Part shown: piece by piece, positions 45,971 through 58,080 of the stretch
How positions within the stretch are numbered: position 1 is the first letter of the stretch
Layout: every line of letters starts with the position of its first letter
NCBI GenBank assembly: GCA_009760855.2
Contig: WPIO01000033.1
Span: forward strand, 1,266,001 to 1,330,000
Direction: 5' to 3'
DNA from: Cristatella mucedo
Taxonomy: Eukaryota; Bryozoa; Phylactolaemata; Cristatellidae
DNA length: 64,000 nucleotides
Notes under the pieces: generated by a model
The model's input: the letters and a program-made list of their open reading frames with translations, nothing else
The model's database searches: none
What the model was told of the DNA's origin: nothing
Translations under genes and position numbers: made by a program

Positions 45971-46144
45971 GTTTGTGTGTGCAGAAGCCCATTAAATCAC
46001 TGATTGTTGTTTGCTCTCCGTACTGTGCATTTCTTCAGCTCAACATGCAACGATGCTTGCATTTTCCGAGCCGTGACTGCGCCTCGACGGTGGAATGGCT
46101 TGCTGGCATTGTTCTGAGTTCCCTTGCCACAATCCTTGCTGTAG

Positions 46145-46237
46145 GTGGACTTTAATGACGGTTCATCTGCTACAGTTGAAAGAGGTTCTATATATTTACC
46201 TCATGAAAATCTGCCCAAGAAAGTAGCCAATAAACTG
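46145..46237 (+). CDS. KDM4-like: KDM4-like exon 10 (Tudor 2, end)
   Basis: Acceptor CCTTGCTGTAG, donor GTGAGC; 31 codons, phase 0. Encodes VDFNDGSSATVERGSIYLPH, then ENLPKKVANKL, matching the closing strands of the KDM4 Tudor pair and the LPKxV block after it. Confidence 0.93.
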
Positions 46238-46454
46238 GTGAGCGCTTTATGCTGATGCCTTAATGTGTTTTGTTGGCTATGGCCTCCTGCTGTCATTGCT
46301 GGAGTGTAACAAGACTATTTCCTGTCGTCTAATCATGTGGCCAAGTGACCAGCCGTGTGTGACGTTGCAATTTCCTTCAGATCCCCATTTGAACCAGCGT
46401 GTTTGCTCCTGTCGTGGCATTAGCATCTCTTTTCTCTTACCATGTCAAGCTTAG

Positions 46455-46625
46455 GCTTAATATAATTATAATTCATTTGTATATCGCTCTAAGAGAATTT
46501 GATCTGTATTCATTCGCTTCACATAAACCTGAGGGGCTCAAGCCCACGACCTCGGTCATCAAATACATTCACCTTGACATTGGTCGAGGCGAGTACCTTA
46601 ACCATTGGGCTAAACCAGCGAGGTG
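46455..46625 (-). mobile_element. SINE-2 copy
   Basis: Minus strand: A-box region 'tggtttagcccaatggttaa', B-box region 'gtgggcttgagcccc', and a 3' end 'atacagatcaaattctctta' then 'gagcgatatacaaatgaatt', which parallels the LINE-1x terminus. Confidence 0.8.
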
Positions 46626-46769
46626 ATCGAGGCTTGACATCAATCTATGCTTGTGCTAATCGTTTTTTGGGCGTGCCAGCAATAGGCTCCAGTATCACAA
46701 CTTGGTGCATGTGACTCGTCAGATACATTTAAAAGCCATTGCTCGCGTGGGCTGATCTATATAGGGGAT

Positions 46770-47055
46770 GTTGAATGTGTGTATCTCCGTCTGTAACTCC
46801 ACAAAGCCAAAAAGACCAAGTGGTGGATACACAAAGTAGAGTTTTTAAAAAGTACAATCAAGCCTAATTGGCTTTCTGTGCGAATACAGTAGCCAAAGGC
46901 TTAATCTCATGAAGAAGCGAGAGTACGAGGAGCATGGCTGAGTCAGGTGGGCCGTCAGAGTAATCAGTAGCATTGAAGTAGCAGCTGAAGATGGCTGGAG
47001 AGGATGTGCCACAATCGGCAGCAGGAGAGTAGATATCGTTGTATAAGTCGTAGTG
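46770..47055 (-). repeat. LINE-2x 3'-end fragment
   Basis: Starts with the antisense terminus 'tatctccgtctgtaactcca' and runs through the 3' UTR (gcatggctgagtcagg, gatgtgccacaatcggcagc, agagtagatatcgttgtata). Confidence 0.8.
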
Positions 47056-47479
47056 TTTGGTTATATCTCGATTTCGGTTATTATGTGCATTGTTCAATTT
47101 GATCTGTAGTCAACAAGCAAGGTTTTTAGCCAATCACTTCTAGTTCGTGACCATTTGAGGCATTGTATGACCGATCATTGGCCGCTGAGCTGTAAGTTGA
47201 TGACCCAAGTTACCAATGCCCTAGTCCCCATATACATACAAATAGCTGGACATAAACAGTGCTGGTCCAAAATCGAAATAAATCTTCAAATCAAATTTGT
47301 CTGCTTTAGGAACTCAGATCAGACAAAATACTACCATAAGCTTGTATTCGTATGGTCTGGCAATGTTAGTGGCAAATGATGCTTGCTACTTGGTTTTCTT
47401 ACCTGGAGCAGGAAAAAACGCTAAGTGAGCCTTGTGTGACGGTATCTGGAGCCTCCTGTTGGCACCTACATACTTGCGA

Positions 47480-47640
47480 TTTCATAATGATATTATATCA
47501 TTCATTTGTATAGCACCCTAAGATAACTTAATCTCTATTCAGACGCTTCACGTATGGCATGGGGCTCAAGCCCACGACCTCGGCCAAACCTTGGTCGGGG
47601 CACACACCTTAACCACTGACCAAACCAGCACGGTGGCCTT
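47480..47640 (-). mobile_element. SINE-2 copy
   Basis: Well preserved. Minus strand A-box region 'ctggtttggtcagtggttaa', B-box region 'gtgggcttgagcccc', tail 'gaatagagattaagttatct' then 'tagggtgctatacaaatg'. A tRNA-like head joined to a LINE-1x-like 3' end. Confidence 0.85.
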
Positions 47641-47780
47641 ATATCCTGTTTTAGCTCCTTAAAAACATGTATGTAAAAATGTGTTAGGTATGCCACTCTT
47701 TAACAGGTATTATACAATCTTAGCTATTTTAACCGTCTAGAATATTTGCCTTAAGCTGTATTACTCATATTCCTATTTTT

Positions 47781-47924
<144 letters not shown>

Positions 47925-48173
47925 GCTAGTTAGACCTGGATGTACTGCTCATTTTGAGATGATGCAGCTGAAATATTTAGTAGATTTATTTCGTGTTAAA
48001 CACCTCGAAGGAATATCGCGGGTTTACAAGTTAGGAGCTAAAACCGAGACCTCTGAAACTAGAGATCTCTATGAAGTAGCTCGTTTTTCCCCCGACGAAA
48101 ATCTGAAGACACTGCGGGATTGAAGCAGCTACATCTGAGCTCGCACATTAAGCAAGCATGTAACTGGTTAGCT

Positions 48174-48579
48174 CAAGGATCGGCAAATTTTTTGGACTAC
48201 TAGGCCATTTCAAGAGGTCAAGAAGGAACACTGGGCCAGAAGAAACCAGGCCCATTCCACAGGGCCGCCCGGAGGGAATGTGGCCAAACGAACAAACAGA
48301 CACAACAGACACACAAATGTAAACGGGAATTATAGGGGTAGACATTTATCATTCCTCCCCAGTGAGCCACTTCGGTTTCATACAAGCGCCTGATATCAGT
48401 TCTAAAAATAAACACGGGCCATGGACAACTTGAGCTGCAACCCTCAATAATGTATGGGAATAAAACAGCAACTACTAAGTTAGGCCGGATCCAATAATAA
48501 ATAACTAGGGGGCGTTAGACCGGACTGGGGTACTAGCTAGGCCATATTTGGCCTAAAGGCCGGAGTTTGCCGACCTCTG
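48174..48579. mobile_element. Non-autonomous hAT-type DNA transposon (MITE), 406 bp
   Basis: Imperfect terminal inverted repeats: left CAAGGATCGGCAAATTTTTT; right end, reverse-complemented, CAGAGGTCGGCAAACTCCGG. Both ends are flanked by the same 8-bp sequence GGTTAGCT (48166-48173 and 48580-48587). An 8-bp target duplication and CAGxGGTCGGCAAACT-like termini are typical of hAT elements. No transposase frame is present. It lies in the last intron of the KDM4-like model. Confidence 0.88.
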
Positions 48580-49960
48580 GGTTAGCTAGAAGCACTAGCT
48601 ACATTATAATAATAAAACCCGTAGGGCTCGATACTAGTTATATATGCCACGTTTGCCCCAGAGTATATTTGCTTTTCCTCTGTTCACCGTTGAGGGATGC
48701 AGATATGCTTATAGCACCTGACCAGTGACCGTAGTGCAGCTCATCAGAACCTAAGCATGATAATCAAGTTTGCTCGGCTATACTTGAATGTCAGGCAGGG
48801 GTAAAAAAATGTGCTGCAGAAACTCGCCGGCTGGCCATTGGGGTGCCAACTGGGCTGCACTCACTTGAGACTAATTGTCTTCATCGACAATTACAAAAGG
48901 TATTTAGGAGTACTTATCAGCAGCTCAAGTGATGTGCATGGGCATGTGGGATTCGGAAACTGGCAGCTGGATGTAGATAGCTTCGTTTGGTCTTGGTAGG
49001 CCTTCAAAGAGACCGCTGCAGCAGTCCTTCTTGTTTCCCAGTTGTCTCGACCTGGCACATGCCCTACCCCACTCACGCAAGCGCCTGCATGCACCAGTAC
49101 TGGCTCACCGGGTTCGAATGTGGGTCGAGAGGATCACCAGTGCGTTGCTCGATTGGTTCATTAAAACATTTCATAGCACTCGTTGGACCACCCGTTGGAG
49201 CCTTGCAGTTGGTGCTAGTGTACCGCTCCCGTTGCTTTCCACGAGTGTTGCTGGTGGAGCCGGCTTGACGTTTTCATACTTAGGTCGTATCACCGGCCAC
49301 CTCAATCCTCCCCCACTCAAAATGGGTAGGCTCCTAGGCAGACCCAATGTTGCATGTGCAGGTGGCTTGCCTCGATCTGTACAGGTGGCCGGCCGTTCGA
49401 GCCTAACCGGCCAGCTGTTGTTTCGGCCCTGTCTCGCTTAGCCAAGTGTCTGTAGTGGCATCCGGTTTCTGCGAGGCCACGGTGTTAACCAACCCCCCCC
49501 CCATGTGACCTCGCACGGGAGGAAGAGCAAGCCGAAGCGCCTCAGCTGGTCGCCTTAAAGAAAAGCTTTTGCCAAGGCGTTTGGCCGATGGCTCCTGCCT
49601 CTGAGGGTGGGAAGGAGGGGAATTTTCGGCTCATTGTGGAATTTCCTCGACCCATTTCGGCCAATGGTTTGCTCCATAGCTGCCGTGGGAGCAAATGTCC
49701 CTTTCCCGAGCTCGATGCTCGGCAACCTTGCATTGCCTCTATTCCGGCCCTGTCGGCTGGGTTTGCTGTCTCTGGATGACTGCGGCCGCCCATCCGCCCA
49801 GGCACTGTGGAGATGGAGCTGCTCGTGACTTTCGCCGGTCAAGCAGCAACCATTGTCTCTGGGCGTGGCATGCGCCTGTCGTGCTCAGCTCCGAGCAGCG
49901 TTTGACGCCATCGCTCGTAGATGCTGCAGCGTGGCCGCTGCCGACTGTCTCGACTTTCAG

Positions 49961-50098
49961 GCCAAGTCCCAGGAAAAGCACGAGACGTCGGGGAAGGAGA
50001 GCAGCGAGTTCACACAGCAGCAGCAGCAGCAGCGCCCCAAAAGGCAGACGAAGCGCGCGAGGAGGACGTACGAAGAGGACGAGACGAACGACGACTGA
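49961..50098 (+). CDS. KDM4-like: KDM4-like terminal exon (tentative)
   Basis: Acceptor CTGTCTCGACTTTCAG; phase-0 entry, which fits exon 10. Encodes 45 residues: AKSQEKHETSGKESSEFT, six Gln, a basic cluster RPKRQTKRARR that looks like a nuclear localisation signal, and the acidic end TYEEDETNDD, followed by TGA. The charged low-complexity tail suits a nuclear protein. Membership of the KDM4-like gene is inferred from phase, strand and position; another intervening exon is possible. An AATAAA at 50704 could serve the transcript. Confidence 0.5.
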   Translation, partial: AKSQEKHETSGKESSEFTQQQQQQRPKRQTKRARRTYEEDETNDD

Positions 50099-50703
50099 GC
50101 TGTGGCACTGGCGGCATCTCAGCGGAAGGATGGCTCTGGTGCCTCTGTCCTGGTTCGGCAGCTGTACACTTTTGACTGATGCGACCTCAGTCTTCTCATC
50201 GGGCTCCTTCACCAGTCGGATAGACGTCCTCGATGAGACCGCAGCAGCGGGACTCTCCCGAAGGCTGCATGCGTTGTTGGTCCTCTACTCAGGGTTTGCT
50301 GATATTTTTTTCTGGTGCTCACCTTCAGGTTATTTTTCTATGTCAGCTTTCTTATTTCAGTTCAGCTGGTGGCTTTCTATTTGTTTTGTGGTCAACTGCT
50401 CAGCATTAGCGTGTCAAGGCTAGTCACCGTCTAGTCACCTGGTGAACACTGCTCACGCGCTCGCCTAGAATTCGTACTCGCTCGACTGTCTCATTGGCTT
50501 GCGTTCGTATGCTCAGCTGAATGAAAACGCTTGTAGTATAAGACTTGTTTATGCGAGTTTTTACCTTAGCCATTACATGACACTGCCTCTGCTCAAGTTG
50601 GTGTGCTGTCTTTTGCCGGCAGGGTAAGCGCAATAGCAATGCTTAGTAGTGTGATGCACTTGGATATGGACCTACGTACCTCTCATGGACTTAATGTTTT
50701 ACT

Positions 50704-50709
50704 AATAAA
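50704..50709 (+). terminator. Candidate polyadenylation signal AATAAA
   Basis: The canonical hexamer lies about 600 bp after the candidate stop at 50098. Positional evidence only. Confidence 0.35.
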
Positions 50710-52505
50710 TTCCGAGTTTGCTGTCGTAAAGCTATGCTTATGAGATGAAATTGTCTCCAGCTGCTTGCCATCACCGGCTATGGACGGTGGCTTGGTCATA
50801 CGACCTGCTTAAAGTTATGTTTTTTAGGCAAGTTAAAAAAATTATGAATTTAGCAGTCCTTGGAGCACTCGGAATTCCTCGAAAGGTTGTAAACTCGGCA
50901 GCAATTTCCTGCTATTGCCTTGTTTTCCAGTTTTAATCTTGTGTCGCCAACGCCGATAGAAAATGCTAACGGGTTTCTGACTAGTAATCATTATAAAGCA
51001 CACGTTACGTGAGACCATAGCAACACTTCACTACTTTGTAAAGATCCATGCAACCGATAAACTGCACCTGCTCGGTAACTCTGGTATGTTTTTCACTAAA
51101 GTTCAGGTGGTGGCACTTTGCTGCCCAGGTCGTGTACGAGACTTGAAGCAGGCAATCCGTTTTTGCCACCTGCAATCGGTTATGTTTAGGCTCTGCTGCT
51201 GCCGTATTAATGAGGTTGTTGAGTCTGCCGACGTTAACTTTTTTGTACATTTTGAATGCATTTATTGTGTAAGGTTTGTTTACATTTATCAGCCAGAGCC
51301 TGGCAGGTTACCGAGTCTTGAAGTGATAGTGAAGTCATCTCAGTTTTGAATGAACGTGATGTGATGCTCCTGCAGCTTTTATCTAAGGCGATCAGATGGC
51401 TTCCGTTGTGTTTGATCTATATTGAATTTTATGTCGCCAGCGATTTGCCTCATTCTAGATCACCCAGAGGTGAAGCTGCTGCATGTGCTCTGTGCCCTTG
51501 ACTCTCAGTCCTTATCATTGGCAAGCACATTTAACTTGCTCATAAAGCGAGTTTCGATGCATCGTCTGCTATGTTCTGACTTACGACGTGTGTGCATCCT
51601 AAAAATTTAGCTCGGGAGCCAGCTTTTCGGGCGATTTCGGCTACCAGATTAATATAGTACCATGCAGGTATCGGAAAAGGTCAGCCAGCTACCCTCAATG
51701 CAGTGAATCTTGTTCAATTGTTGTTCTCATGCTGTTTTACCTTTTATCTTATGGTTGTACAGAATCAAAAAGTTTTAATTATTCAGAGGTCTGATATTAC
51801 TGGGAGTGATGCTTCACCAAACTCGTGAAGCTCCTGTGCTCATATTGTTTCCTCGAATCCGCTGACTAATTAGCAGACAGGTAAAGGAGCCAAGCAAGAA
51901 CCCATTTGCTTCTATCTCTTGCCAAAATGTTGTAGGCAAAGAGAGCATAACGCAGCTTGCGAAATATTTTTGCTCTGCAGACCCCATGGGCAATCACTTC
52001 TCATGTCTTGCATAACGTGCTGACATTGCCGTTACTGTAGCTCTTGGCATGCATGCCAAGATACTTCTGTTTTTCGAAACATCTTGGATTCTCCCCACTC
52101 TTGAGCTATGCATCAAATTTCTGCTGTGCTGGGCGCTAGTGGCCGTTTTTCTGCTGGAGGCTATTGGCAACCGACCTTTTTCCTGTTGTAAGTCATGCTC
52201 CCAAGTACTCCAGTGAAAAAGTCACTCCACTACAACCACTTACTCCTCGAGGGTTGTCCAGTTGTAAGTAGCGACCGCACTAAAACTACCTGCTGAGCCC
52301 AATTTGAGCAGACTTTGGCAGAAATGTATCTTCCTTGCCTGTGGGTTCACCCGAGCGTTAGTGTACTCACACTTAGTGACATAGGACTCGAGGTCACGAA
52401 GTCCTGCAGCAGGCCATTCCTATTGCCCATTAAGCAGAGTGAAAACCGATTAAACTGCTCTAGTGCTATGTGATTGAGGTTACTAAATCAGCTCTGCTAG
52501 TTTAT
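50710..52505. other. No gene or clear repeat recognised
   Basis: Short open frames without domain motifs on both strands. Confidence 0.4.
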
Positions 52506-52509
52506 GGAG

Positions 52510-52570
52510 TAATAATAATAATGAAGCATTTGATATCGCGCCCTCAGAGAGCTCAATGAGTTGCGAAATA
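52510..52570 (-). repeat. LINE-1x 3' tip
   Basis: 'taataataataatgaagcatt', then 'gcgccctcagagagctcaat'. The terminal sequence only. Confidence 0.7.
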
Positions 52571-52649
52571 ATATCTAAAATGGCCAAAACCTGGTACTTA
52601 TCTGTATCATAACAAGCAAGGACTTGCCCCTGGGTCTTGGCGGTGGAGG

Positions 52650-53250
52650 TAGGCTAGTTTTCAAGTCCTGGAGGTTTGACCACGTGTCTCCTTTACTAAA
52701 AGTAGTAGTAGTAGTAGTAGTAGGATGCTAGGATGGCTGCCGGTTGATCACCGGATGCAGAGCAAAGTTCATACGCTGACCTCAATACCTAGCTGAACTG
52801 CTGCACCACTTTCATTCTCCTCGTGCTCTCAGTTCCTGTATGGACAATAAATTAGCTGTTCCATTCCTCCGCTTAAAGACCGTTGGCCACTGAAGCTTTA
52901 GCTCTGCAGGTCCTAGACTGTGGAACTCGCTTCCACGATTCTTACGAAACGGCAACTGCTCTCCTGCTGCCGACTATGGCTCATCCTTTCCAGACGTCCC
53001 GAGCTACTACTTCCATGCTACTCACACCTCAACTGCTCTCCTGACTTAGCTATGCTTCCCACTTTCTCTTTGTTTCGTGAAATGAAGACTGCTGGCTACC
53101 GAATGCGTACCGAAAGCCGCTTAGTGCGCTATAAAAAACTCTCCTGCGTAATAAAGCGCTTAGAGAGAGATTGATTTCTCTGAGGGCTTTATCAAGTGCA
53201 TTATTATTTTTAACACCCATCTAGCCTTTGTGGAGTTAAAGACAGAGATA
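52650..53250 (+). mobile_element. LINE-2x 3' half with internal short insertion
   Basis: Matches the LINE-2x C-terminal region and 3' UTR ('tagttttcaagtcctggagg', 'acaataaattagctgttcca', 'taccgaatgcgtaccgaaag', 'ctcctgcgtaa'), ending 'gttaaagacagagatacatt'. It is interrupted at 53152-53210. A (GTA)n patch lies at 52702-52722. Confidence 0.8.
53152..53210 (+). mobile_element. Ultra-short LINE-1x 3' tip inserted in LINE-2x
   Basis: About 59 bp: 'taaagcgcttagagagagat', 'tgatttctctgagggcttta', then 'tcaagtgcattattatttt'. It splits the LINE-2x sequence 'ctcctgcgtaa / taacacccat' (normally 'ctcctgcgtaacaccca'), with TAA repeated on both sides. It is little more than the terminal hairpin and tail. 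Confidence 0.8.
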
Positions 53251-53254
53251 CATT

Positions 53255-53550
53255 ACATATGCTCACCCAACGATCCAGCTCGTGGGTTTGAGTCGTGCAG
53301 TGAGCAGTCTTTTGCTGTCCAGCATTGGTAATGGCCGTTAAGATTCCTCTGCCGAGCTGGTTTGGTCCAGCGGTTAAGGTGCAAGCCCCGACCAAGGCCT
53401 GGCTGAGGTCGTTGACTCGAGCCCCGAGGCGTATGTGAAGCGCCTGAATAGATATTAAGTTATCTTAGGGCGCTATACAAGTGAATTATATTTAATTATA
53501 TTCTGCCGATATACAAATGAGGCTGCTGAGTCAACCAACTTATAACTACA
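53255..53550 (+). mobile_element. SINE-1 split by a SINE-2 insertion
   Basis: SINE-1 runs from about 53255 to 53355 and resumes at 53502 ('tctgccgatatacaaatgag'). SINE-2 fills 53356-53501: A-box region 'ggtttggtccagcggttaag', B-box region 'gttgactcgagcccc', tail 'tgaatagatattaagttatc' then 'ttagggcgctatacaa'. The 8-bp TCTGCCGA is present on both sides (53348-53355 and 53502-53509), a clear target-site duplication. Confidence 0.9.
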
Positions 53551-53940
53551 GCTCTCGGATCGTTAAGATATTCATCATTGACATGATTGGTAGGCTGGCA
53601 AGTATGGGCTGGGCGTAGAGAAGTGGGCTAGTGTGCCCTAGAGTTGACTTTCCTCGATTGATTCCTCTTTGGATTGACCTCAACGAGTTTGTTAGGGATT
53701 GGCCTAAGGCCTTCCCCCTTTAGCTTTCGTGCAGTCAGCTGCCGCTGGCAATGTCCTAACTTCGTAGCGTAATGCTAGCTGGCTACGTTCATGGTCGCGA
53801 GAGCCTTACCTAGTTTCCAATTAGGGGGCGAGTGCTGACGATAAATTAGACAACGCCATGCTTACAATGATAAAGAAACTAAAAATGAAAAATATATTTT
53901 GTCATACCGAATTCATGTAGAGCACGGCAGGTTCACGCGT

Positions 53941-55517
53941 AATAATAATAATAATAATAATATTGCACTTGATAAAGCGCCCTCAGAGAACTTAATCTCT
54001 TTCTAGGCGCTTTACATTTGCTGCAAAGTGATACGCAATAGAATAGTAAGTAAAATCATGCTTGAAAAACAAACAAAATGAATAACATGGTTAGGGGTTA
54101 CATGCACTGGGTCAGCATGCAAATGTGGTTAGTGGCAGCATGAACAGTGTCAGCACGCATAAGCACATCGAGGACGAATCACAAGGACCCACTAAATGCT
54201 GTCCTAAATAGGTATGTTTTTAAGTTTCTTTTAAATGTGGTCAGGTCAGGGGATGTTCTGATGCAGGTCGGGAGGGAGTTCCAGGCTGTGGGAGCATACG
54301 AGCTAAATGCACGGTCTCCAAAGGATTTAAGGTTTGTACGAGGTATTTCTAGACTGTTGGATTCCGAAAAGCGAGTGGTACGATGCTTTGCCTGATGGGG
54401 TAGTATATCTGAAAGATAGGCTGGAGCCATAGAATGAAGAGACCTAAAAGTGAGCGACAAAACCTTGAAGTCAATCCGTTGCTTGACTGGTAACCAGTGC
54501 AGGTCGGCGAGAAGTGGAGTAATGTGGCAACTGCGACGCTCACGACAGACAAGCCTAGCTGCAGAGTTTTGCACCAGCTGCAATCGCCTGATCGCACATG
54601 CTGGTAGGCCAGTAAGCAGTGAGTTGCAGAAGTCGAGACGAGATGTCACGAATGCATGGACCAACTTGGACGTGGTATCCTTATCTAAACAAGCCCTAAT
54701 TTTAGCAATGTTATGAAGCTGAAAATAGGCTGATTTGACTGTGGAGCTGATGTGGTCGTCTAACGAGAGGTCGCTTTGGAATATGACACCTAGATTTCGA
54801 GCTGATGCAACTGGAGATATGCTGGCAGAGCCAATTTTGAAAGTCAGCCTTTCCAATTTCTGAATAACACTAGGTTTGCCCATAACTAGTAAGTTAGTTT
54901 TATCATCGTTTAGTTTTAGAAAATTTGCTGCCATCCATGATCGGATGTCATCAATGCATGCAGCAAGTGAGTTGAGAGAATTTGAGGTGCTCGAAGGCTG
55001 GGAGGGATCAAAGCAAAAGTACAACTGAGTGTCATCCACATAGAAGTGAAAGATTGTGCTTGGCAATCACATCAGCGAGAGGGAGAGTATAAACGGTGAA
55101 AAGGACCGGACCTAGCACAGAGATCTGAGGTACTCCATATTTTAGAGGTACTTCAGATGATCTTTGTCCATTCACGTCAACACTCTGGAGTCTCCCACTG
55201 AGATAGGACCTGAACCACTGCAGAGCAGTGCCAGTGATGCCCAGGCGAGATGAGAGGCGCTCTAGAAGTACTTTGTGATCGATGGTATCAAAAGCTGCCG
55301 AAAGATCGAGCAAAACAAGAAGAGACACTCTACCCATGTCTGCATTCCTAAGTAGGTCGTTGTATACCCGAAGCAATGCTGACTCTGTGGAGTGATTAGC
55401 TCTAAAGCCAGACTGGAACTTACTAGCAAGGTGTGAGGTTTCGATATACGAGTTCAGCTCGTCTGCCACGACCCGTTCCAGTGTCTTTGATAGGAATGAT
55501 AGAAGGGAGACTGGGCG
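53941..55517 (-). mobile_element. LINE-1x copy, young, 5' truncated, one frameshift
   Basis: Near-identical to the copy at 34487-36060. Two frames (55469-55032 and 55066-54179) cover the reverse transcriptase from FQSGFRANHSTESALLRV through LDLSAAFDTIDH and the FHFYVDDTQLYF region to the natural C-terminus FRTAFSGSL. The break near 55050 comes from a missing CCTAG-type 5-mer seen in the other copy. The catalytic motif reads YVDD here instead of YADD, and GVPQISVLGP instead of GVPQGSVLGP. The 3' UTR, hairpin and (ATT)n tail are intact at 53941-54000. Confidence 0.9.
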
Positions 55518-55794
55518 TAGTATATCGCAGCACTAGAAAGAACGAAGAACGTGTTCTGTCAAGCTGGCACCGACAGTACTTTCATGGCCTGCTGATGTGG
55601 CTAACTGCCAGCTTGGCATCCGAATTTATTCCCCATACCCTGCATCGAAGCATGGGGTATCCCTGAAAATACCGTCCCAAGCAGAGCGGGCCTGATCACG
55701 AGGACTCGAATATGTTTAGTTTGATGACGAAAGGTTACGAGAAGGGGTTTGCTCTGAAATGCTGCGACTTGCATAGCCTGAAATGTGGTCGGTG
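55518..55794. other. Unassigned spacer between LINE copies
   Basis: No gene or repeat recognised. Confidence 0.4.
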
Positions 55795-56160
55795 AGGCAG
55801 TCTCAAAGCCTAAGCTGCTTTCGGTACGCATTCGGTTGCCAACAGACCTAATCTCACGCAACAAAGAGAATGTGAGAAGCATAGCTGAGTCAGGAGAGCA
55901 GTTTAGGTAGTGAGTACCATGGAAGTAACGGCCCAGGACGACTAGAAAGGATGTGCCTTAGTCGGCAATGGGAGAGTAGATGTCGCTGCGTAAGAATTGT
56001 GGAAGTGAGTTCCACAGATTAGGACCTGCAGAGAAAAAGCTTCTCTCGCCAAGGGTCTTGGAACGGAGGAATGGAAAAGCTAATTTATTGCTCATAGAGG
56101 GTCTGGTGTCGCGGGGAGGCTGAAACTGGTGCAGCAGTTTAGCTAGGTATGCTATCTGAA
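55795..56160 (-). repeat. LINE-2x 3' region fragment
   Basis: 'aagctgctttcggtacgcat', 'gttgccaacagacctaatct', 'aagaattgtggaagtgagtt', 'tggtgcagcagtttagctag': the antisense LINE-2x 3' region as at 33000-33310, lacking the extreme tail. Confidence 0.8.
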
Positions 56161-56369
56161 CTGCTTTCTACCTTCGGCCCTTCCCTACCTCTTACCGTCC
56201 GCTCCCCTGAGTAGTCGTTCAGTTATGCCTCTTCCTCTAACATAAAATCATTTGGAGATCCTACCTTCAGTTCCTATAAACCAGGAGCCACTATCCCTAT
56301 TCCACTTGACGTAGAAAGTAAAACGAAACTAATTATAGAGGCACAAGCCTGAGCAGATTTACCTGCATG

Positions 56370-56465
56370 CAATTGGCAATAACTTGCTGGATGCAGGTCG
56401 GACACCCGCGAACTGAGTTGCGAAGTGCGAGCTCCTAACCGCTAGGCTAAGACCGAGTGGGCAGG
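56370..56465 (-). mobile_element. Possible third tRNA-derived SINE type
   Basis: Minus strand: an A-box-like 'cttagcctagcggttaggag' and, about 35 bp on, 'cagttcgcgggtgtccgacc' as a B-box-like region. Unlike SINE-1 and SINE-2, and only one copy noticed. Confidence 0.4.
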
Positions 56466-56899
56466 ACATCACATCCTCGAATTTTATGATGTAACTTATA
56501 ACCCAGCTGTTCTCGAAGCGTATGGGTCGTTCGTCTTAGCAAATCGACCTTTCTATACCTACGCGCTCAATTGTTGACGCTACTGTCACTAACAGGCGGT
56601 TGTTAGTTAATTCATATGATTACAAAGACAGTGTTCCGCCGCGCGTGTAGACACTTCGAGAGCCGGCAATTCTTTAAGCTTTCGGGAGAGCGGAGTTGTT
56701 GATAATGCTGCGATAGTGCTAAGGACCTTCTGAAACGATACATACAAGAAGCTGTTCAATCAGCTGACTTGTTTTTACTTATTACCGCTTGGCGTGTTTC
56801 GTGAGTTGGGGCTGTACATAACACACGCCTTATGCCGCTGCCTGAACTAGTAAGGGTTACGCGCGAACGTAACATTTATTCATACTATTATCATGACAA

Positions 56900-58080
<1,181 letters not shown>

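Noticed and set aside
49542-49842. Minus-strand and plus-strand open frames in the GC-rich 49.5-49.85 kb stretch
   Set aside because: Overlapping frames on both strands in GC-rich DNA, without domain motifs or splice support.
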